Positions 36,393-45,341 are shown, counted from the stretch's first letter. The stretch: 46,079 nucleotides of DNA from an uncultured Myxococcales bacterium (GCA_903896545.1 CAITYF010000175.1:1-46079), one strand, 5' to 3'. Notes: generated from the sequence alone by a model not told the origin. Numbers and translations: made by a program.

Positions 36393-36857
36393 TCACGACT
36401 TCGCTGAACCTGCCGCAGCGGCCATCCGCCGTAACACGACGACGTCTTCCTGATCCTTACTGCGCACACTCTGCGACTTCATCGCGATCAGCGCTTCGGC
36501 ATCCAGAAACGGGATCCGGACCCTCCCACGCTCGAACCAACGCAGATGCGGAAGCCACGCTGAATAGGTGCCGCCGCCAATCTCGGTGAAAATGTCGACC
36601 GGAAAGTCCTCCACCAGACGAATGGCACCCGGCTCAACCGGAAAGTCTTCGACAGTCAGCTCGCTCGCGTGGCCCTCGCCAAAGCCGCGCAAGACCGTGA
36701 GCAAGCGCTCCACGTTGGCCGCGTCTGCAGCAATCACGATGTCAACGTCTTCGGTCGCGCGCGGGTAGCCGTTCAGCGCGCAGGCCAAGCCGCCTACCAA
36801 CGCGTATGCGACATCAGCGTCGGTCAGGCGCGCCAACAACTCTTCGAACGTGGTCAT
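36393..36857 (-). CDS. nucleotidyltransferase-fold protein (AbiEii/MNT-like)
   Basis: The product has 154 residues. The N-terminal VGGLACALNGYPRATEDVDIVI holds the GG and D37-x-D39 metal-binding signature of minimal nucleotidyltransferases. Such proteins act in toxin-antitoxin and abortive-infection modules by transferring nucleotides to RNA or protein targets. A later DIFTEIGGGTYSAW segment and the IPFLDAEALIAMKSQSVRSKDQEDVVVL helix region also fit the family. It overlaps a small upstream gene by 44 bases, the arrangement expected of a two-gene module. Its stop touches pckG fragment B directly. A toxin role is an inference from family and context. Confidence 0.82.
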   Translation of the reverse strand: MTTFEELLARLTDADVAYALVGGLACALNGYPRATEDVDIVIAADAANVERLLTVLRGFGEGHASELTVEDFPVEPGAIRLVEDFPVDIFTEIGGGTYSAWLPHLRWFERGRVRIPFLDAEALIAMKSQSVRSKDQEDVVVLRRMAAAAGSAKS

Positions 36858-37014
36858 CGTCCCTCGGCCAGGGGGCGCCCGGCGGCATCAGGTTGTGCAT
36901 CAGTTGGTTGAGCCGCTCCACGCGTTGCAATGGAGTCAGGTCGGATGTAACGCGCCCCACTTCGCGGCGAATCACGCCGTCGCGGCTGGGAGGGTTGGTC
37001 TGGGCACTGGACAT
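36814..37014 (-). CDS. small protein upstream of the nucleotidyltransferase, possible partner
   Basis: The product has 66 residues from the ATG at 37014, with GGAG placed correctly upstream. The sequence is hydrophilic, with a central amphipathic helix (TPLQRVERLNQLMHNLM) and an Arg-rich tail. It overlaps the nucleotidyltransferase start by 44 bases in another frame. I do not recognise a family. By position it could be the antitoxin or a regulatory partner, but it could also be a chance frame. Confidence 0.5.
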   Translation of the reverse strand: MSSAQTNPPSRDGVIRREVGRVTSDLTPLQRVERLNQLMHNLMPPGAPWPRDDDHVRRVVGAPDRR

Positions 37015-37171
37015 CGGCGACTCCAGAAGCGGTCGAGTTGTCAGGATAGCGCGATTGGGCGGCGGGTGCGAGGGATTTAGCCAAGCGGTGGGCGGGCGGT
37101 CCCTCGGCCAGGCGTTGTGGGGGCTCCGCTGTGGCGATGAACATCGAAGCACACCCCAACCAAAACCACCA

Positions 37172-37199
37172 CCGGCAGGTCACTCTCGCAACCTGCCGG
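37172..37199 (-). terminator. pckG transcription terminator (copy C)
   Basis: The 9-bp perfect stem ccggcaggt/acctgccgg with a 10-base loop lies 36 bases beyond the pckG stop. It is followed on the minus strand by TGGTGGTTTTGG. This is the original of the three terminator copies in the window, judged by its link to the intact gene. Confidence 0.7.
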
Positions 37200-37235
37200 C
37201 AGTTCAAACCCTGACTTTCTGACCACTCGCGCCGG

Positions 37236-39032
37236 TTATTTCAAGCGCGCCTCAAGCCCTTCAAGCTCCGCCCAAAGCTCCTTCGGCAATTTCTCACCAA
37301 ACTTCGGGTAGTGCTCCGCACGCACGTCCGCGATTTCCCGCTTCCAGCCTTCGCGATCCACCGTCAGCAGTTCCTTCAGGTCGTCTGCCGTCACGCCCGC
37401 GGGCGCGTCGAGCGCGTCCGGCGTTGGCATAATGCCGATTTCCGTCTCGACGAACTTGCCGGTGCCGTCGCACTGCTCGAAGATCCACTTCAGCACGCGG
37501 CTGTTCTCGCCGTAGCCCGGCCACAGCCAGCGGCCTTCCTGGGTCTTGCGGAACCAGTTGACGAAGAAGATCTTCGGCAGCACCGCGCCTTCCTTCTTGC
37601 CGATCTGGATCCAGTGCTTGAAGTAGTCGCCCATGTGGTAGCCGCAGAACGGCAGCATGGCGAACGGGTCGCGGCGCACGGTGCCGGCCTTCAGATCCAG
37701 CGCGGCGGCCGTCACTTCCGAGCCGACGATCGAGCCGAGGAACACGCCGTGATTCCACGAGCGCGCCTGGTGAACCAGCGGAATCGTGCTCGGACGGCGA
37801 CCGCCAAACAGGATCGCGCTGATCGGCACGCCGGCCGGGTCCTGCCATTCCGGCGCGATGGCCGGGCACTGGCTGGCGGGCACGGTGAAGCGGGAATTCG
37901 GGTGCGCGGCGGGCTCTTTCTTGTCCCAAACCTTGCCCTTCCAGTCGATGACGTCGCCAGCCGGCGGATCGTAGCCGATGCCTTCCCACCACACGTCGTT
38001 GTCGGACGTCAGCGCGACGTTGGTGAAGATGGTGTTGGATTCCACCGACTTCATCGCGTTGGGGTTGGACTGAACCGACGTGCCCGGCGCGACGCCGAAG
38101 AAGCCGAATTCCGGGTTGATGGCGTAGAGCTGGCCGTCCTTGCCAAACTTCATCCACGCGATGTCGTCGCCGACCGTCTCGACTTTCCAGCCCGGCACCG
38201 TCGGCACGAGCATCGCGAGGTTGGTCTTGCCGCACGCCGACGGGAACGCCGCCGCGACGAATTTCGACTTGCCCGCCGTGTTGGTCAGCTTCAGGATGAG
38301 CATGTGCTCCGCCAGCCAACCTTCGTCGCGCGCCTGCACCGACGCGATACGCAGCGCGAGGCACTTCTTGCCCAAAAGCGCATTGCCGCCGTAGCCGGAG
38401 CCATACGACCAAATCGTGCGCTCTTCCGGGAAGTGCGAGATGTACTTCTTGTCCAGCGGCGCGCTCGGCCACTGGCCGTTGTCGCTCTCACCCGGCGCCA
38501 GCGGCTTGCCGATGCTGTGCAGGCACGGGATGAACTCGCCGTCTTTACCCAGCACTTCCAGCACCTTGTTGCCCACGCGCGTCATGACGTGCATGTTCGC
38601 GGCGGCGTACGCGCTGTCGGTAATCTGCACGCCAATCTTGGCGATCGGCGAGCCGACCGGGCCCATGCTGAACGGAATCACGTACAGCGTGCGGCCGGCC
38701 ATGCAGCCGTCGTACAGCGCCGTCATCGTCTTCTTCAATTCGTCCGGGTTGATCCAGTTGTTGGTCGGACCGGCGTCGTCCTGGCTCTTGCTGGCAATGT
38801 ACGTGCGGTTTTCAACGCGCGCCACGTCCGTCGGGTCGCTGCGGAAGAGGAAGCTGTTCGGACGCTTGATCGGATCCAGCGGCGTGGCGAGTCCGGCGTC
38901 GACGGTCGACTGAATCAGCGCGTCGTATTCCGCTTTGGAGCCGTTCAACCACTCAACGTTGGCCGGCTTGGCCAATTTGGTGATGTCCTCGACCCATTTC
39001 AACAGTTTCTGGTTGGCAGTTGGCGATGTCAT
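37236..39032 (-). CDS. pckG: phosphoenolpyruvate carboxykinase, GTP-type
   Basis: The enzyme converts oxaloacetate and GTP to PEP, CO2 and GDP, the entry step of gluconeogenesis, in the cytosol. The product has 598 residues from the ATG at 39032, which has GAGG seven bases upstream; this is the normal length for the family. FPSACGKTN at residues 263-271 is the PEPCK(GTP) signature with the nucleotide-binding P-loop and the reactive Cys. [11 protein letters not shown] and [21 protein letters not shown] (in outline) are further GTP-family motifs. The C-terminal 90 residues and terminator are duplicated twice to the left. The 3' end of this gene differs from both displaced copies mostly at silent positions, so it may itself be the replaced end. 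Confidence 0.97.
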   Translation of the reverse strand: MTSPTANQKLLKWVEDITKLAKPANVEWLNGSKAEYDALIQSTVDAGLATPLDPIKRPNSFLFRSDPTDVARVENRTYIASKSQDDAGPTNNWINPDELKKTMTALYDGCMAGRTLYVIPFSMGPVGSPIAKIGVQITDSAYAAANMHVMTRVGNKVLEVLGKDGEFIPCLHSIGKPLAPGESDNGQWPSAPLDKKYISHFPEERTIWSYGSGYGGNALLGKKCLALRIASVQARDEGWLAEHMLILKLTNTAGKSKFVAAAFPSACGKTNLAMLVPTVPGWKVETVGDDIAWMKFGKDGQLYAINPEFGFFGVAPGTSVQSNPNAMKSVESNTIFTNVALTSDNDVWWEGIGYDPPAGDVIDWKGKVWDKKEPAAHPNSRFTVPASQCPAIAPEWQDPAGVPISAILFGGRRPSTIPLVHQARSWNHGVFLGSIVGSEVTAAALDLKAGTVRRDPFAMLPFCGYHMGDYFKHWIQIGKKEGAVLPKIFFVNWFRKTQEGRWLWPGYGENSRVLKWIFEQCDGTGKFVETEIGIMPTPDALDAPAGVTADDLKELLTVDREGWKREIADVRAEHYPKFGEKLPKELWAELEGLEARLK

Positions 39033-39247
39033 TTTGTCCTCAGGGGATTGTTTGAGCGGCGTCCGGCAGGCAGGCGCAACGTGAGTTGGCGACAAGAACG
39101 GGCATGAAAATGCGTCCCGCGGGTGTGCCCGACGCCGCCTGCGAGGGGCCACGAGCGTACGGCAGGCAGCGCGCAAATTCAAGGTAGGCAAAGGCCTTGA
39201 ACCCTTTGGCGTGTGACTTCCGCATGACAATTGGCGATGCCAGCCCG

Positions 39248-39275
39248 CTGCGATGTAGACGTTTGGCGTTACAAT
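39248..39275 (+). promoter_or_regulatory. possible promoter of the selenoprotein gene
   Basis: TACAAT at 39270-39275 is a good -10 element. The best -35 at 16 bases is CTGCGA (39248-39253), only three matches. Transcription would start near 39282, just before the strong ribosome site TAGGAGG. The weak -35 leaves room for an activator. Confidence 0.3.
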
Positions 39276-39299
39276 GGCGAAGGCACGTAGGAGGTCGTT

Positions 39300-39968
39300 A
39301 TGGCGCAAAATGGGTTCGGCAGGGCGACTGGATTTCCGCTATTCGCGCTTGCATTGGCAGCGGTCGTCGCGTGTCAAACCGAAGTCGCAAATCCCGGCGC
39401 GAGTGGCCCTCTGGCGGTTTGTGTGGGACCAACGCTCTCCGCCGCCGCGTGGCAAGCCAAGCCGGGACCGGAAGGCGGCGCGGGGCTCGCGGCACCCGTC
39501 ACGGGCACCTTGATGGCGGACTTTGCGCTCACCGACTTTCAGCCAAAGAGCTGCGGCATCGGCGCGACCTACGGCCCCTCGGCATTTCGCGGCCATGTCA
39601 CCGTGGTCGCGCTCTTAGCAGGGTGGTGAAGCTACTGCGTGTCCCAGGCTGGGATGCTCGAACGAATGCGGGGCGAACTGGAGACGGACGGGTACGCCGT
39701 CTATTTCATGGCGATCAACGGGGCGGATGCGGTGCCGTATCAGCAGCCGCTGATCGACCGCTGCGCGTTTGCACTCCTTCAGGACACAGACGCCGTCAAC
39801 GCCTGGGCGCTCACCGGTGGTCACAAGGACGACTTTTTCATCCTGGACGCCAACGGCGTGGTGGTTGACTATCTGCCCAACGGTGGCGACCGGCCGACGA
39901 ACTTGTCGATGCATGCGGGCTACGACGCGCTGAAGGCGGCGATTCTCGCGGTGGCGAGCAAGAAGTAG
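39300..39968 (+). CDS. SelP-like thioredoxin-fold selenoprotein lipoprotein (UGA = Sec110)
   Basis: Read through the TGA at 39627-39629, the gene gives 222 residues. AGGAGG lies six bases before the ATG. A lipoprotein signal ends at C25 (VVAC). Residues 70-222 form a thioredoxin-like domain: [15 protein letters not shown] at 100-106, then W-Sec110-S-Y-C113 at the redox site, [21 protein letters not shown] near 175-183 and a C-terminal helix. This matches the N-terminal domain of animal selenoprotein P, recalled as VTVVALLQASUYLC, LQASKLEDLR and SKDDFLIYD, including the UxxC position. A hairpin of bacterial SECIS type follows the UGA. Both halves are intact and in one frame, which argues against decay. 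No Sec machinery lies in the window. It is probably a periplasmic thiol or peroxide reductase. Confidence 0.85.
39627..39660 (+). promoter_or_regulatory. UGA-Sec codon and bacterial SECIS-like hairpin
   Basis: After the TGA, 17 bases lead to a three-base GGC loop at 39647-39649. The loop is closed by eight pairs, 39639-39646 (gtgtccca) with 39650-39657 (tgggatgc), including two G-U pairs. A small apical loop starting with G, about 16-37 bases after the UGA, is the bacterial SECIS pattern bound by SelB. The hairpin exists without disturbing the coding frame. Confidence 0.75.
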
Positions 39969-40050
39969 GGTGAATCGCAAAGCACGGTCTGCCGTTGCGA
40001 GCGGGGTCGACGACGATTGTCACGAAACGACGGGGCATCGGCCGCCGGAC

Positions 40051-41775
40051 TTACGGTTCCTTGCCCACGCGCGGGCAGCCCAACTGAATGTCGACCTTCG
40101 CGTTGGTATCCGCCGTCACCGACGCGCACGTGTTGCCGCACAGCAGGATCTTCGTCGGCGCCAGCGGGTCGTCGTAGTGCCAGCCGCCCGCCGTCGGATC
40201 GCACTTGGCCTCGCTCGTCACGTACGCCAGCACCTTCGGTGTACCGCCCACAGTCAGTTGCACGTTCACCTTCGTGTAGTCCACCGGCTGGCCGTTGGTC
40301 GGCACCGGAATCGAGTACTGGCAACCCAACGCCTTGCCCTGAATCGCCTTCAGCGCGGCCTGGAACTGCTGCAGCACGTTGCCGCCAGTGTCCACGATGA
40401 AGGCGTTTCCGGTTCCGCCCGCAGCCGCGATCTGGTTCATCGCGGTCAGCGACGAGCCCACGCCGATCACAAACGTCAGGATCTTCGGCGTGCCGGCCGC
40501 GGCGGGAGCGGCGATGCTCGTCGCGATCTTCGCCGGGTCCTGAATGTTGCACTCCGTTGGCTCGCCGTCCGTAGCCAGCAGAACGACGACCGTGTGCGTC
40601 GGATTGGCCAACGCGTGGCTCTTTGCGTAATCCACGGCGCCTTGCAGCGCAGCCTGCGTGGGCGTCGTGCCCACCGGGCCGTGCTTGGCGAGCGAAGTCG
40701 TGATGGCAGACGCCGCTGCGGGCAACGTTTGAATGGCCACTTCCGGCTTTGCGTATTCCGGGGCGCTGCACATCTTGCTGGTGCAACCATCGCACGACGT
40801 GATGAAGATGAATGTCGAGCAACTGCCGCCTGCTGCCTTGCACGCAGCCTTTTCAGCCGACGTATCGCACGAACTCGGACAGTCGTCGCTTAGCGGAAAG
40901 TATTGGATGCCGACGCCAATGCCCGCGGACGCTGGATCCTGGACAAACGCCTTGACCGCGGCGGTCACGGCGTCCCACTTGGCAGCGCCCGTGCCGGTCG
41001 TTTCGCCCATCGAGCCCGATTGGTCCATCATGATGAAGATGTCCAGCGGGATGAGGGTCGCTGTCTGCGTGCTGGACGCGCACTCGCACGCGCTGCTCAC
41101 GCACTGCTTGGTGTCGCACACAAGGCCGCACGAGCCGCAATGTTCGGGGTCGTTGGTCGTGTTGATCTCGCAACCGTCGTCCGTGATCTTGTTGCAGTCG
41201 GCCCAGCCCACCGCGCACTTCAACTCGCACGTGGCGTTGATGCAGCGCGGCGTTGCGTTCGGGCCACCGGGGCACTCCGTGGCGCAATCGCCGCAGTGGG
41301 TTTCATCCGCGTCGGTGTTGGTGTCGCAGACCAGCGGGTCGTTCTTGCAGACCTGCCAGCCCGGGTCACACGCCGCGCCGCACACCGAGTTGACGCATGC
41401 AGCCGTGCCGTTCGGGATGTCGCCGCAGACCTTGTCGCACGTGCCGCAGTGTGAAGGGTGCGTCGAGCTGTCGATCTCGCAGCCGTTCTTGGGGTTGCCG
41501 TCGCAGTCGAGAAAACCGACGTGGCAGGAAAATCCGCAGACGCCCGCGGTGCAGGTCGCGTCCGCGTTGGCTGCCGCGGGGCAGGCGGGTGTGCACGTCT
41601 TGTCGTCGCCCGTGCCGGTGCCGGTGTTGTCGGTGCCGGAACTCGTCCCGTCGACGTAGGTCTTGCCGGCGTCCGGCAACTTGAAGCCCGTGCCGCCGCT
41701 GCCGCCGGTACTCGTGGTGCCGCACGCTGCAAACGCGAACGCGCCGCAACAAGCCCAAACAATCCAACGCATCAT
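40051..41775 (-). CDS. VWA-domain Cys-rich lipoprotein
   Basis: The product has 574 residues from the ATG at 41775; a GTG at 41805 is a possible longer start and neither has a good Shine-Dalgarno sequence. The lipobox is FAAC with C18. A Gly/Thr-rich linker is followed by EGF-like HCGxCxxxC repeats (about residues 60-230) of the kind common in Myxococcota surface proteins. The VWA domain begins near residue 240 and has the MIDAS motif D251-Q-S-G-S255, with the later ATDGEPTE loop. VWA domains bind protein ligands through a metal ion, so adhesion or a scaffold role is likely. The gene is convergent with the selenoprotein gene, with 82 bases between their ends. Confidence 0.85.
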   Translation of the reverse strand: MMRWIVWACCGAFAFAACGTTSTGGSGGTGFKLPDAGKTYVDGTSSGTDNTGTGTGDDKTCTPACPAAANADATCTAGVCGFSCHVGFLDCDGNPKNGCEIDSSTHPSHCGTCDKVCGDIPNGTAACVNSVCGAACDPGWQVCKNDPLVCDTNTDADETHCGDCATECPGGPNATPRCINATCELKCAVGWADCNKITDDGCEINTTNDPEHCGSCGLVCDTKQCVSSACECASSTQTATLIPLDIFIMMDQSGSMGETTGTGAAKWDAVTAAVKAFVQDPASAGIGVGIQYFPLSDDCPSSCDTSAEKAACKAAGGSCSTFIFITSCDGCTSKMCSAPEYAKPEVAIQTLPAAASAITTSLAKHGPVGTTPTQAALQGAVDYAKSHALANPTHTVVVLLATDGEPTECNIQDPAKIATSIAAPAAAGTPKILTFVIGVGSSLTAMNQIAAAGGTGNAFIVDTGGNVLQQFQAALKAIQGKALGCQYSIPVPTNGQPVDYTKVNVQLTVGGTPKVLAYVTSEAKCDPTAGGWHYDDPLAPTKILLCGNTCASVTADTNAKVDIQLGCPRVGKEP

Positions 41776-41933
41776 GCCGTTTTTGTCAGTCACGTGTGCA
41801 CTCACTTGTCGGTGTGAAAAGCGGCAGGGCTGCCACTCTAGCTATCCTACGCATGCACGCACTGTGGAGCAAGCGACGAATCAGCCGCAGATTTCGCTGC
41901 GTTGCGTTTCTTCACATTCGTTCATTGCAGCAA

Positions 41934-44348
41934 TCACGGCTCAACCCTGCGTTCCATCTTAGGCAGCTCGACCGGCGGTGGCGGGTTCGGATCTTCAAGT
42001 GCCTCGTCCACCGGCGCGTTTGTGGGCTCCGGATCGACCGTCGGCAAGTTCGGGGCTGGCGGAAGCGCGGCGTCAAAGAGGTGAGGCAGGCGCGGCAGCG
42101 GCCGCACGGGCACGCGTTCGAGCGCCACCCGCATGAACTCGGTCCACAACGGCACCGCGAGCGTTCCGCCAGTCGCCTTGGGCATCGGCTTGCGGTCGTC
42201 GTACCCGATCCACACAACCGCGCACAGATCCGCCGAGAAGCCCGCAAACCACACGTCGCGGCCGCCGTTCGACGTGCCCGTTTTGCCCACGACCGGTCGA
42301 CCTGCCTTTTGCGCCTCTTTACCCGAACCGCGCCGCACCACGTCGCCCAGCATGTCGGTCAGCTGTCGGGTCGTCTCTTCGCGCAGGAGTTGCTGGCCCG
42401 GTTCGCGCTTGGCCAAGTACACGTCCTTGCCCAAACGATCGGCGATGCGCGTCACCAGAATCGGCGCACTCACTTTGCCGCCGTTGGCGATCGTCGCGTA
42501 CGCGTTGGCGAGCTCAATCGGCGCCACGGATGATGCGCCGAGAGCCAGCGGAAGCCGCGCATCGAGCTCACTCACGATCCCTGCGCGCTTGGCAAAATCG
42601 GCAACACGTTCGGGCCCGACCTTATCCGCGACTGCGACCGCGATCGAGTTGATCGACTGCGCCAGCGCGTCCCGCATGGTGTGGCTTTGGCCATCGTAGC
42701 GCCCCGAAAAGTTGCGCGGTGTCCATGGTTTGCGACCGGCGGGGAAGCTCCGCGATTCGTCGACCATCTCCGTTTCCGGCGTCATCAGGCCAGCTTCGAG
42801 CGCTGCGCCGTACACAAACGTTTTGAAGGTCGAGCCGGGCTGCCGCCGCGCCTGCGTCGCCCGATCAAACGGATGCAGCGCAAAATCGTCGCCGCCCACG
42901 ATCGCGCGCACCAGCCGCGTCTCCTGCTCGATCGCCACCAGCGCCGCTTGCGGACCCATTTCTGGCGATAGCACAACTTTCTCGTCCGTTTTCTCCAGGA
43001 CAGAAACGCGCACCAGATCGCCGCGCGCAAACAGCTTCCCCAGCGCCTCCGCGGTGACCGGTGTACTTCCCGCTTTCTCCGGATCCTGCGGGCGCCCGTA
43101 GCGTGCGAGCGCTGACCACGGCAGCGTGCCTTCGCGCGAACCCAAGGCAAGCGTGTACGCCTTGGTTGTCGCGTCGCTTGCCAGCACAACGCCGAGGAGT
43201 GTCCGCCCCGGCACGAGGAGCTTGTCCTGTTGCGCGGTCAGCTTCTTGCGGCCTTCGTCGAGCTGCGCGTCATCGTCGTAGTGCTTTGTCGGCACCAGCG
43301 ACTTGTAGCCCCGATCGATCTTGCTCAGGCCATTTTGCACCGCGAGTTCCGCCGCGCGCTGCGTCGCCACGTCCATGGCCACTTCAATGCGCAGCCCCGC
43401 CGACGCCAGCGTCGCGCGATCCACCTTCGTCAACACAAAGCGCCGCACTGCCTCGGCGTACCACGGGCCGACGTCCAGCGGACTGTCATGGGCGATCTGC
43501 GGCATCGGCGCGCTGTTGGCGCGGTCGTACGCCGCCTGATCGATGTAGCCGTGCTTCAGCATCTGTCCGAGCACGTACTGTCGTCGGTCGCGCGATGCGT
43601 CCACGTGCTTCAGAGGCGAAAACCGCGCCGGGCTGTTCACCACGCCTGCCAAGAGCGCCGCTTCCGCGACGTCCACCTGACTGACCGACTTGCCGAAGTA
43701 AAACCGTGCCGCTTCCTCGGCCCCGTAGCGCCCGTGGCCGAAGTAGACTTCGTTCAGGTACAGCGACAGAATCTCGTCTTTGCTCAGTTTTTGTTCAAGC
43801 TTGCGCGCCAGAACGAGCTCTTTCAGCTTGCGCGTGACGGTCTTTGTGCGGTCCAGAAAACGCGTCTTGGCCAATTGCTGGGTGATCGTCGACGCGCCTT
43901 GGGCGTAGCGACCGCGCACGATGTCCGTCCAGATTGCGCGGCCGACGCCGAGGAGATCGAGGCCCGGGTGCGAATAGAACGCCGCGTCTTCAGCGCAGAC
44001 CATCGCGCTGCGCATGACCGGGGGAATCCGTTCGGGCGGCACGACCGTGCGGATTTCATCGCCAAAGACCGCGACGACTTCCCCGCTTGCGGCGACGACG
44101 CGCGACGATTCCTTGGCGATCTGGCGATACGCATCAAATGTGAAGACGTCGGGCAGGGTCGCGTCCAGCCAGTACCACGTGATGGCGCCAGCGCCGGCGG
44201 ACAGAAACGCGCCAACGAGGACTAGCGCCAAAATCCGCGCCAGACAGCCGCGCTTTGCCGGCTTGGCGGGCGCGCTGACGCGGCTGTTCCGCGGAGGGGC
44301 GGCTTTGTCGGCGAGCGGTTTGGACTTGGGTTCGGGGCGCTGTGCCAT
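41934..44348 (-). CDS. mrcA: class A penicillin-binding protein (PBP1A-type)
   Basis: This is a bifunctional peptidoglycan synthase with glycosyltransferase and transpeptidase domains. It has 804 residues from the ATG at 44348. A basic cytoplasmic tail is followed by one membrane helix (about 37-60). The GT51 domain has E120 in AEDAAFYSHPG, the QGASTITQQLAK block and RKLKELVLARKLE. The transpeptidase domain has S506-TF-K509, S565-I-N567 and K689-T-G. An OB-like insert lies between the domains. The C-terminus ends in a Pro/Glu-rich tail. All catalytic residues are present. It lies 158 bases upstream of the VWA lipoprotein gene on the same strand and may share its transcript. Confidence 0.95.
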   Translation of the reverse strand: MAQRPEPKSKPLADKAAPPRNSRVSAPAKPAKRGCLARILALVLVGAFLSAGAGAITWYWLDATLPDVFTFDAYRQIAKESSRVVAASGEVVAVFGDEIRTVVPPERIPPVMRSAMVCAEDAAFYSHPGLDLLGVGRAIWTDIVRGRYAQGASTITQQLAKTRFLDRTKTVTRKLKELVLARKLEQKLSKDEILSLYLNEVYFGHGRYGAEEAARFYFGKSVSQVDVAEAALLAGVVNSPARFSPLKHVDASRDRRQYVLGQMLKHGYIDQAAYDRANSAPMPQIAHDSPLDVGPWYAEAVRRFVLTKVDRATLASAGLRIEVAMDVATQRAAELAVQNGLSKIDRGYKSLVPTKHYDDDAQLDEGRKKLTAQQDKLLVPGRTLLGVVLASDATTKAYTLALGSREGTLPWSALARYGRPQDPEKAGSTPVTAEALGKLFARGDLVRVSVLEKTDEKVVLSPEMGPQAALVAIEQETRLVRAIVGGDDFALHPFDRATQARRQPGSTFKTFVYGAALEAGLMTPETEMVDESRSFPAGRKPWTPRNFSGRYDGQSHTMRDALAQSINSIAVAVADKVGPERVADFAKRAGIVSELDARLPLALGASSVAPIELANAYATIANGGKVSAPILVTRIADRLGKDVYLAKREPGQQLLREETTRQLTDMLGDVVRRGSGKEAQKAGRPVVGKTGTSNGGRDVWFAGFSADLCAVVWIGYDDRKPMPKATGGTLAVPLWTEFMRVALERVPVRPLPRLPHLFDAALPPAPNLPTVDPEPTNAPVDEALEDPNPPPPVELPKMERRVEP

Positions 44349-44480
44349 GACCGCCAAGTGTAGCCGTTTGCCAGCCGCGCGCGAGAATCTGCACTTCGCG
44401 GCGCGGGAGTTGCACAGAGCGTCCCGTTCTGGAATCCTGCGCACCGGCGGCAAAGCACGCCACGAACGCGAGTTGAGATC

Positions 44481-45341
44481 ATGGCGCAAATGACCTGTTC
44501 CAGTTGCGGTACGTCTTGGCCCGCCGGCTACCAGTTCTGCGGCCGGTGCGGCTCGTCCATGAATATTTCTGATAAGTTTACTGCGGTTCCGGCACCGCCT
44601 CCCGGTCCTGCGCCAGTGGAGCCACCGCCCGGAATTCTCTTTGACGATCCACTGAGCGCGCAGATTTCCTACCCGGACGCCTCGATCGTCCGCTTTGTGG
44701 TGCTGCGCGGTCCCGTGCTGGAAGGTACGGCGTTTGAGCTGCCCGAAGGTCGGGTCCACATTGGCCGCGCCGCTGAACTTTCGATGTCAGCGGATTCGCT
44801 CATGGCCCCGCGCCACGTGGCGATCGATCGCTTTGGCGAGCGCGTCAGCGTCGACGAAATCACCGGTCCCGGCGGGTGCTTCCTGCGCATCCGCGAGCCG
44901 ATGTCGATGCTTTCTGGCGAAGTCATCTTTGCTGGCGAGCAGTACCTGCTTGTGCGTTCCGGGCAGGACATTCCGACCGAGCCCGCGAGCGCCTACGCGC
45001 CGCCCGAGACCTTTGGCACGCCGTTGCCAGCGCCGCGTTTGCACGTGACCCAACTTCTGGCGGGGGGCGTGCCCGGTCGCGTCGTCTCAACCGATCGTGA
45101 GCAGCTGACGGTTGGCCGCGAAGGGTGCGACTTGTCGTTCCCGCAGGACCGCTTCATGTCCGGGCGCCACCTGCGCATCGACCTGCTCCCCGATGGCAGT
45201 CTTCAGGTCACAGACGTTGGCAGTCTGAACGGCACGTTTGAGCGTCTGACGCAGACGCCGGCGCTCCTGCGCCGTGGCGATGAAATTCTGATTGGTTCGA
45301 CCCTCCTGCGGCTGGAAATTCGCGCGGCGGAAGAAGCGTAG
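44481..45341 (+). CDS. zinc-ribbon and double FHA-domain protein
   Basis: The product has 286 residues. A zinc ribbon is formed by C6-x2-C9 and C20-x2-C23. A Pro-rich linker follows (about 35-50). A first, degenerate FHA-like domain lies at about 70-160 (HIGRAAELSMSADSLMAPRHV). A second, canonical FHA domain at about 190-280 has the GR, SGRH and SLNGTF residues that bind phosphothreonine. Such proteins read Ser/Thr kinase signals, which are numerous in Myxococcota. No signal peptide is present, so it is cytosolic. It is divergent from the PBP gene. Confidence 0.88.
   Translation: MAQMTCSSCGTSWPAGYQFCGRCGSSMNISDKFTAVPAPPPGPAPVEPPPGILFDDPLSAQISYPDASIVRFVVLRGPVLEGTAFELPEGRVHIGRAAELSMSADSLMAPRHVAIDRFGERVSVDEITGPGGCFLRIREPMSMLSGEVIFAGEQYLLVRSGQDIPTEPASAYAPPETFGTPLPAPRLHVTQLLAGGVPGRVVSTDREQLTVGREGCDLSFPQDRFMSGRHLRIDLLPDGSLQVTDVGSLNGTFERLTQTPALLRRGDEILIGSTLLRLEIRAAEEA

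Noticed and set aside
37311..39107. 598-residue plus-strand frame opposite pckG
   Set aside because: The minus strand encodes a complete PEPCK with all motifs; this frame is a shadow.
39639..39968. Separate downstream gene starting at a GTG after the UGA
   Set aside because: It has no ribosome site, begins in the middle of the thioredoxin fold right after the redox Cys, and is in frame with the upstream half; selenocysteine readthrough explains both halves.
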